Source: Gracilimonas sp.
Lineage (GTDB): Bacteria > Bacteroidota > Rhodothermia > Balneolales > Balneolaceae
Direction: 5' to 3'
Assembly (NCBI RefSeq): GCF_014762685.1
Contig: NZ_JABURM010000006.1
Coordinates: 62,001-126,000, forward strand
DNA length: 64,000 nt
Positions within the stretch are counted from its first letter, which is position 1; each line of letters starts with the position of its first letter. Made by a program: the position numbers and the translations under genes. This document shows, piece by piece, positions 61,084 through 64,000 of the stretch. The notes beneath the pieces are model-generated. The model did not search any database, was not told where the DNA came from, and was given only the letters and a program-made list of their open reading frames with translations.

Positions 61084-61581
61084 TTAAAAGCTTCTGTCCC
61101 GAGCAAAGTATAGGATATCATCGTGGTGGTAATAAAGACACCAGCTTAGGCTGGAATCAACGATGATCAGGTTGTCCCCGTTAAAAAACGTCGCGGTATA
61201 CTTGGAAACCATCTTCCAGGTCGTCATGATAATAGGAGTACTTTCTGTTTTAAAGACCGGTAGCAGCAGTACCTCGGTCTTAAAAGCCAGGCCGCGGCGA
61301 TAAAGCCACTTCTTCAGCCCGCCTTCATCTCCAGACATCTTAAAGTGTTCTACAGTCCTGTAGCAACCCTCGCTAAAAGGCTTATTCCCCCAGCCGTCAT
61401 CACCACAGAGCAGATCCACACTGTTGACCACTTCATAAACGGCATCTGTAGAAGCGGCATCGAGAAAATAAAACTGGTCCTGATGTTCGGGCGAGAGCTC
61501 TCTGAACTGGGGCGGGGCAAAGTAAATCCAACGATAAGGCTCCGGTTCTTGCATGCCAGTGAGCTGTGTGATATCAATCAT
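61084..61581 (-). CDS. Hypothetical protein
   Basis: A 165-residue protein with no recognised family. It lacks a signal peptide and membrane helices. It is aromatic-rich: YRWIYFAPPQFRELSPEHQD, LLCGDDGWGNKPFSEGCYRT, SSLSWCLYYHHDDILYFARD. Alternating hydrophobic strands in the second half (TEVLLLPVFKTESTPIIMTT) suggest a compact alpha/beta fold. It lies between two decayed gene copies, the lipoprotein relic at 61638-61710 and the membrane-protein relic at 60854-60965. Its AUG start is unambiguous. Function cannot be proposed. Confidence 0.65.
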   Translation of the reverse strand: MIDITQLTGMQEPEPYRWIYFAPPQFRELSPEHQDQFYFLDAASTDAVYEVVNSVDLLCGDDGWGNKPFSEGCYRTVEHFKMSGDEGGLKKWLYRRGLAFKTEVLLLPVFKTESTPIIMTTWKMVSKYTATFFNGDNLIIVDSSLSWCLYYHHDDILYFARDRSF

Positions 61582-61637
61582 AAGGTTTAATAAAATAAAT
61601 GATAAGTAATTAAGTCTCTAAACAGGCTATAATAATT

Positions 61638-61710
61638 AAAAATCTGTTTTCCCACGATAATATCTGACCCCGTGAAATTAGCAATCGCCTCATTCCGTTT
61701 GCTAGACGAT
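61638..61710 (-). pseudogene. Relic of the 3' end of the 60161-60844 lipoprotein gene
   Basis: The minus strand contains GATATTATCGTGGGAAAACA and, upstream, ATCGTCTAGCAAACGGAATG. The intact gene has GATATTATCGTGGGGACACT and ATCGTTTATCGAACCGGAAT at corresponding positions. The relic has in-frame stops and a short internal deletion. The rest of the gene is missing or unrecognisable. Confidence 0.75.
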
Positions 61711-61825
61711 CATTACCTGGAGGTGTAGCATAAACTCATTCCTATCCATAAGAAGGAAAGATAAACAACCCTATAGGCACTCGCCCATGTGAAAATAAAC
61801 ACGTTAATCATCCTGTCAATGTTAA

Positions 61826-62374
61826 CTAATTACTAATTTCTGTAAATAATATGAACAGAATCACCAGAATAGTGAACTGCAGAGATACAACCTTAAAGGT
61901 GGGCCCCCTGCTGCTTCCTTTAAACCACCCTATCCAATAATTGAACAGATACACTACACTGGCAAGCATTATCAACATTTCATACAGAACAGCGAGAATA
62001 ATCAGAATTGACAAAAATTTTATTGGCTCGAAATATTCCAGTTGAACATTGCCCAATTTGGTACCCAAAAGTACCAACACCGGCAGACAACCCGTGAATA
62101 GAATCCACAATACCTGGAATATTCTTTTCTTTATGAAATTAGCAAGAAAAATGCTCCCATAGACTAGCCACATTATAAGAAGAAGTGACATAAGGGTATC
62201 GTTTACTGTCGGTGAATCCAGTAAGTCACTAAACAACAGGGAAAGTGTCAGTAGACACCAAAGCGACAGGGCGAGTGCGATTTTTTGATCCCTTCCTCTG
62301 GATGGATACAAATCAGGATAGAGTAATTTTTCTTTTCCAACCGTTTCATCTGAATATAATTTAGATTGTCGCAT
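61826..62374 (-). CDS. Five-helix membrane protein, unknown function
   Basis: A 182-residue integral membrane protein with a polar N-terminal 35 residues (SKLYSDETVGKEKLLYPDLY) and about five helices: ALALSLWCLLTLSLLFSDLL, LLLIMWLVYGSIFLANFI, VLWILFTGCLPVLVLLGT, ILIILAVLYEMLIMLASVVY and FTILVILFILFTEI. No family was recognised. A relic of a second copy lies at 60854-60965, next to the intact lipoprotein gene, so the ancestral arrangement was probably membrane protein followed by lipoprotein, perhaps as partners. Confidence 0.68.
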   Translation of the reverse strand: MRQSKLYSDETVGKEKLLYPDLYPSRGRDQKIALALSLWCLLTLSLLFSDLLDSPTVNDTLMSLLLIMWLVYGSIFLANFIKKRIFQVLWILFTGCLPVLVLLGTKLGNVQLEYFEPIKFLSILIILAVLYEMLIMLASVVYLFNYWIGWFKGSSRGPTFKVVSLQFTILVILFILFTEISN

Positions 62375-62514
62375 GGCATATTTTATAGAAAAAATACTGA
62401 AAGCTGTTCATTAGATAGATCTCCATAGAATGAATAAAATGGATGGTAATAGATGTCATAATCATTTCCCTTGTAAGTTTTGTGAAGTTTTTTTCTGTGA
62501 CCAACAGATTTCGA

Positions 62515-63948
62515 TTATTTTATATTATTAACAACTTCTCCAACATATTTTAGGTTTACTGAAGACCCTATATGTTGGTCATTGTAGCATCTTGCAGATG
62601 TATACGTTCCATCGTGGGTATTGGCTATAGGATCGAAGTTTTCAAGTTTAAATCCTTCAGAAAGACATCCACCTGTATTAACATATACCAAAACAATATT
62701 TTCTTCATTAATCCATTGGTCATAAGAAGCAGAGAAGGTTGCAGAAAATGAAGGATCAAACCAAGTATTGTCAGCAGAATCCCAATAATAAATATCACCT
62801 TTTGAGGAACTACCGGAGTTGTTTGATACATGAAAAAGCACAACTTTTGTTTCCCAACTATATCTCAACTCGTAATAACCCAATTTTAGTGGTGCGTCAT
62901 TATCTGAAACTAAAACTGTCCCTATCTCAGAACCACTGGTACTATTAGAAGCAGAAAAAGTAAAACTATCCTCACCTGTGTATCCTTCATCGGCTTGGTA
63001 CGTAAATTCTCCGGTAAAAACATTGTCTAAAGTTACGGTCCCATTGGCAGGCTGGCTTTCAATGATAAAATCAGCCGCATAATCTGCTTCCAAGGTATCG
63101 CTTACGCTCGTACTGCCCTCTGCAATAACTATTTGCTTATCGTAGGTAACGGGGGCTAAGGGCTTTAGTGTGGCTTCCGCAGTAATCGACTGATTATATG
63201 CTTCCTTATTCAGCTCTAATGTGAAGGAGGTATTTTCACCGTCAAGAATGACTCCTTTTTTGTATTCCAGGGTAATTGCCAGTTGATCTCCATTTTCAGC
63301 AGCCATGCCAGAAACCCTGTCATCGGAAATACTGCTTATGTTAAAGCCTGCAGGACTTTCGGATCTTACTTCTCTATAGTCGAGCTGGCTGGCTTTTTCC
63401 ATCCAAGAATCCGGCACAAAGCTTTGAACCTTGCTATATATATTCTTTAACTCGCCCAACAACGTATACACCGATTGAGGTAAATCATATTCTGAACTTA
63501 TATTAAATGATTTAGATTTACCGTGTTCAAATGAAATACTGGAGGCTTTCGCTTTAAATGTATTGTCAAGACTTGTTTCAAACGGTTCAATACAAGCATT
63601 AATTAAATCTTCTCGCCTATCAAGTGTATTATTCAGTTTGATCAAAATAGTTGCACCAGTAGCAGATAAAAAGACACCACTTGCTACTGTTCCCCATCCG
63701 GTCCACGAAATTGTAGAGGCTAAGTAGGTAGCGTACCCCCAGCTTGCTATGGTAGTTACCAATAACGCCATATCCGGAGTAATAAGCTCCATTTTCTGTT
63801 CACACGATTCCGTTTGAGTGGACAACTTTTGTTTACCTGCTGACTGAGTATCCTCCAGGTTGGTTTTCAAAAACCGTGCAATCAGTTTTCTTTCTTCATC
63901 ACTTAATTGTTCCATTGAAGAGGTAGCCTCTTCAATTTCAGTAAGCAT
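62515..63948 (-). CDS. Cadherin/VCBS-like repeat protein, start uncertain
   Basis: At least 477 residues from the ATG at 63948, but the frame is open without a stop through base 64000 (reading QLIQVVTSEGVKDTLQIMLT), so the true start may lie outside the window. The N-terminal region is helical and charged, with two hydrophobic segments near residues 55-100 (MALLVTTIASWGYATYLAST, GTVASGVFLSATGATILI). A beta region follows, including a Big_9/cadherin-like motif (ESQPANGTVTLDNVFTGEFT, YQADEGYTGEDSFTFSASN) and a C-terminal domain with two cysteines. There is no N-terminal signal peptide. It may be a surface or membrane-anchored adhesin-like protein. Confidence 0.7.
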   Translation of the reverse strand: MLTEIEEATSSMEQLSDEERKLIARFLKTNLEDTQSAGKQKLSTQTESCEQKMELITPDMALLVTTIASWGYATYLASTISWTGWGTVASGVFLSATGATILIKLNNTLDRREDLINACIEPFETSLDNTFKAKASSISFEHGKSKSFNISSEYDLPQSVYTLLGELKNIYSKVQSFVPDSWMEKASQLDYREVRSESPAGFNISSISDDRVSGMAAENGDQLAITLEYKKGVILDGENTSFTLELNKEAYNQSITAEATLKPLAPVTYDKQIVIAEGSTSVSDTLEADYAADFIIESQPANGTVTLDNVFTGEFTYQADEGYTGEDSFTFSASNSTSGSEIGTVLVSDNDAPLKLGYYELRYSWETKVVLFHVSNNSGSSSKGDIYYWDSADNTWFDPSFSATFSASYDQWINEENIVLVYVNTGGCLSEGFKLENFDPIANTHDGTYTSARCYNDQHIGSSVNLKYVGEVVNNIK

Positions 63949-64000
63949 AATTTGCAGCGTATCCTTAACCCCTTCAGAAGTAACTACCTGAATTAGCTGT

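Noticed and set aside
49030-64000. Integrated prophage or genomic island attached to tRNA-Arg
   Set aside because: No integrase, phage gene or direct repeat of the tRNA 3' end was found in the window, so only a possible small accessory insert is suggested.
1-64000. CRISPR arrays, rRNA genes, insertion sequences and retrons
   Set aside because: No regularly spaced repeats, rRNA-like sequence, transposase or reverse transcriptase motifs were seen on reading both strands.

Overview
The window looks like a chromosomal segment of a marine, heterotrophic member of the Bacteroidota/Balneolota group, most likely a Balneolales bacterium (Balneola/Gracilimonas-like). This is inferred from a SusC/SusD pair, TlpA-like and SusD lipoproteins, a DUF5916 outer-membrane protein with a CBM9-like domain, a large HExxHxxGLRHNF metalloprotease, TAnnTTTG-type -7 promoter boxes, four-helix-bundle genes of the S23 type, and weak Shine-Dalgarno signals. 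No rRNA, integrase, transposase or CRISPR array was seen. One tRNA gene, tRNA-Arg(ACG), is present.

Layout. 1-0.44 kb: ptsI (cut by the edge) and ptsH. 0.6-8.4 kb (+): gatC, then a tightly overlapping surface-polysaccharide operon with a YfhO-type membrane protein, two GT4-like glycosyltransferases, a sulfotransferase and a dimethylformamidase-beta-like protein. 8.4-14.1 kb (-): a convergent, AT-richer operon with a Wzx-like flippase, a DegT-type sugar aminotransferase, an ATP-grasp/HAD fusion, a second sulfotransferase-like protein and a GT2. Together the two operons suggest a sulfated, amino-sugar-containing exported glycan. 14.3-22.6 kb: hisS and three transporters that each carry cytosolic sensor-like domains (APC permease with EIIA and RCK_C; CPA1 antiporter with an RCK_N-like tail; CPA2 antiporter with UspA-like domains). 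23.3-32.1 kb: lysA, a BaiN-type flavoprotein, lysC, a CNNM/CBS protein, rluD, recN and two four-helix-bundle genes in repeat-flanked cassettes, one of them frameshifted. 32.1-36.3 kb: a YdiJ-like FAD/Fe-S oxidase next to an L-2-hydroxyglutarate oxidase. 36.4-48.7 kb: susD/susC, a TlpA-like thioredoxin, ahcY, a STAS protein, a truncated membrane-protein remnant, a DUF5916 protein and a secreted metalloprotease.

The right end (49-64 kb) is accessory in character. Beyond the tRNA are a DUF2971 protein and a membrane-anchored HNH protein, with a hairpin-rich non-coding stretch. Next come a two-gene operon of unrecognised secreted proteins (one TPR-containing), an Ig-like/FG-GAP lipoprotein, and an array of five small LuxR-type regulators in two sequence classes. 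A 35-nt repeat lies upstream of both secreted-protein units, at almost the same distance from each start codon, and a shorter copy lies upstream of one regulator. This links the array to candidate targets and is the most interesting regulatory signal here. To the right of the array, a membrane-protein/lipoprotein gene pair has been duplicated and the two copies have decayed reciprocally. The window ends in a cadherin-like repeat protein whose reading frame stays open to the edge.
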